DNA from: Colletes latitarsis
Lineage: Eukaryota; Arthropoda; Insecta; Hymenoptera; Colletidae
NCBI RefSeq assembly: GCF_051014445.1
Contig: NC_135143.1
Coordinates: 5,084,001-5,148,000, forward strand
Length of the DNA: 64,000 nt
Reading direction: 5' to 3'
A program made the translations under genes and the position numbers. The notes beneath the pieces were generated by a model. That model worked only from the letters and a program-made list of their open reading frames with translations. It made no database searches and was not told the DNA's origin. Shown here in pieces: positions 62,283-64,000 of the stretch (position 1 is its first letter; each line of letters starts with the position of its first letter).

Positions 62283-62459
62283 GAGACCTTATTGAAAAAT
62301 GTGAAACTGTTCGTTGCACGATTTTTAACACGGGGCAGCAAAGAAGGAGCAAATGACAGGGAACGAAAGGGAAATGAGGCCCAGGACCGGTCCCTATCAG
62401 GAGAGCCAGAGGCAAGAAAAAGAATGGCGACGAAGGAAGGACTGACCGGTTTTGATAAA

Positions 62460-62601
62460 TCGGTTGGTAACAACGGTCCGGAACCCGTATCCGAGAAACC
62501 ATGGCCAACAAGTAAACGACCAGCTGTTGCCTCTTGGTGAACAGCCGAGCCTTTCTGCCTTCGCTTTTTCTTCTGCGTCTTCTTCTTCGGTTTCGTGACA
62601 T
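62460..62601 (-). other. Possible exon-like open frame with Arg-rich start
   Basis: From ATG at 62601 the minus strand reads MSRNRRRRRRRKSEGRKARL then FTKRQQLVVYLLAMV. A basic start followed by a hydrophobic stretch would suit a membrane protein, and the frame lies upstream of the transmembrane exon on the same strand. However, I find no donor of the required phase 1, and the frame continues into a stretch that looks like translated purine-rich antisense. Confidence 0.15.
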
Positions 62602-64000
62602 AAACGCTACATTGCCGTCGTGGAGTTCAATCACCTCGAAAAATAGTGGTTCTCAAATGGTGCAACGTAACGAGCACAGCAGAACAGACGGCTGATGCCT
62701 CGAGATAAACGTTATGGGCTTTACGTGACGAGAATTCCCATCATATTCCTTCACACGCTACGGCGAGAAATACAATTCAGACGTCGAGAAACGGTAGAAG
62801 ATCATTTTCCACCCGGCTTAAGAACGGAATCTGAAATTTTCTTTTGCCTTTTCGGGGATCATTTCTTTCCTTTGAAACGAGCAGAAATTCCTAACTGATC
62901 GTTCCTTTTGGAATTTATTTATTTGCACCAGATTTACGGAAACCGTCTCAAGTTGTACTTAAAGTTACAAAATTAGTGGTTACGTTCTATGTATAAGACA
63001 AAACTATGTAAACGAAAAATTTTTGAAACATGTATGTGCACATTGCACGAAAGAACAATAAAAGAAATGGAAGATATCTAGATTCACGATGATATCGTGT
63101 ATTGAATTTGGATGCGAATAGTTGTGGAAATAATTGTTAAAAAAAAAACGTAGAAAATAACTCCAGCTTAAAATTGTAAAAGGTGTTAAAAATTCAAGAA
63201 GATCAAAGGTCCATCGATTGCAACTAACAAGTAGGTGGCTTGAGATTTCTGATAGTATTTCCTAAGAATTACGAGTGACGGTAATTAAAAAAGACGGAAT
63301 TCACAATGTTGGTTGAACCTTAGACCCGTGCATAATATTGTTGCAATCGATTCGCCGAACGATCTTCGACCGTTCCCTGTAAACAACATTGTCGATTATT
63401 TCGTTGTAAACATAAATCGACTCAGCAATTTCCCAGGAATCGATCTCGCTTCGTATAACTTTGTCATTTGAGTATTTACTGCCAGCTCAGATTAGAACAA
63501 GGCTTCTTATTCGGTAGAACTAATCGAATTCCACGAACACGTCAGAGGCTTCCGTTAGATCAGCAGAGAATGCTAAGCTGCGAATAGAGAGTAGTTTCCA
63601 TCATCGTGGAATCCACGTTTCTTGTCTTGCACGTGTTCCCGTCAACGCAGTGTGAATTTAGTAGCTTTCCATCGGAATTACTTACTCCTTGTAATGCAAT
63701 TTTACTGAATTTTTCCATACAAAGTGTCTATTTGCAAAGTTATGATCGAAATATTTCGAAAAATTTTCATAACAGAAAAATACAGAAGGCCAACTTTGTT
63801 TCTTTAAAATGAGAATGGCCATAAAAGTTAATGCGTACAGAAAGAATTGAATAATATTTTTCAATGGTTGTTGTATTTTCTATTAAGTTTAATAAAAGAT
63901 TCTTCCATTTTATTTGATTAGAAGATTATGAAACATCCAACAATATTTCATTATTATTTCAGAATCAAGGAATTGCCGGAAACTAAAATCAAACGAGTTT
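62602..64000. other. No feature recognised
   Basis: Mixed composition with short open frames only. No repeat terminus, RNA gene or splice-bounded exon was seen. Confidence 0.4.

Noticed and set aside
62266..62634. 122-codon Arg-rich then Leu/Phe/Pro-rich frame as the first exon of the membrane protein
   Set aside because: No phase-1 donor is present, and the second half looks like antisense translation of purine-rich DNA. Kept only as a very weak candidate.

Overview
The window looks like nuclear DNA of an insect, most likely a hymenopteran. It is AT-rich, has no closely packed reading frames, contains short GC-richer coding exons with eukaryotic splice signals, and is crowded with Tc1/mariner-type DNA transposons of long terminal inverted repeat (TIR). 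The order is an inference from the style of the repeats; nothing in the sequence names the species.

I can support one protein-coding gene, on the minus strand, seen as four exons: 59340-59588, 31372-31585, 17410-17544 and 10183-10390. Splice sites are present at each exon, and the three junctions keep the reading frame (phases 1, 2 and 2). The exons encode about 267 residues: an acidic segment, one membrane-spanning helix followed by a very basic patch, then a long Ser/Pro/Thr-rich tail presumed cytoplasmic that ends at a TGA at 10183-10185. The 5' end of the gene lies upstream of 59588, in the last 4.4 kb or beyond the window. I do not recognise the gene with certainty. Its introns are about 27.8, 13.8 and 7.0 kb, so most of the window is intron.

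Region by region: 1-9985 is AT-rich DNA downstream of the gene, with one small hAT-like MITE. 10183-17544 holds the last two exons, an intronic hAT-like element with another element nested in it, and a composite repeat block. 17545-31371 holds two mariner-like copies with broken transposases, several copies of a non-autonomous long-TIR family, and a 43-bp tandem repeat near exon 31372-31585. 31586-59339 is a giant intron with more copies of that family, a 1.5-kb fold-back element (43068-44567), a Tc1 element at the exact centre of a 1.28-kb inverted duplication (44757-47630), and a candidate minus-strand core promoter near 54.9 kb. 59340-64000 holds the transmembrane exon and mostly unexplained AT-rich DNA.

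The recurrent non-autonomous family (about ten copies, roughly 11 kb in total) has CAGGGTG termini, TA flanks, long TIRs and a core of ~144-bp tandem subrepeats. No RNA gene, CRISPR array or bacterial-type operon was found.
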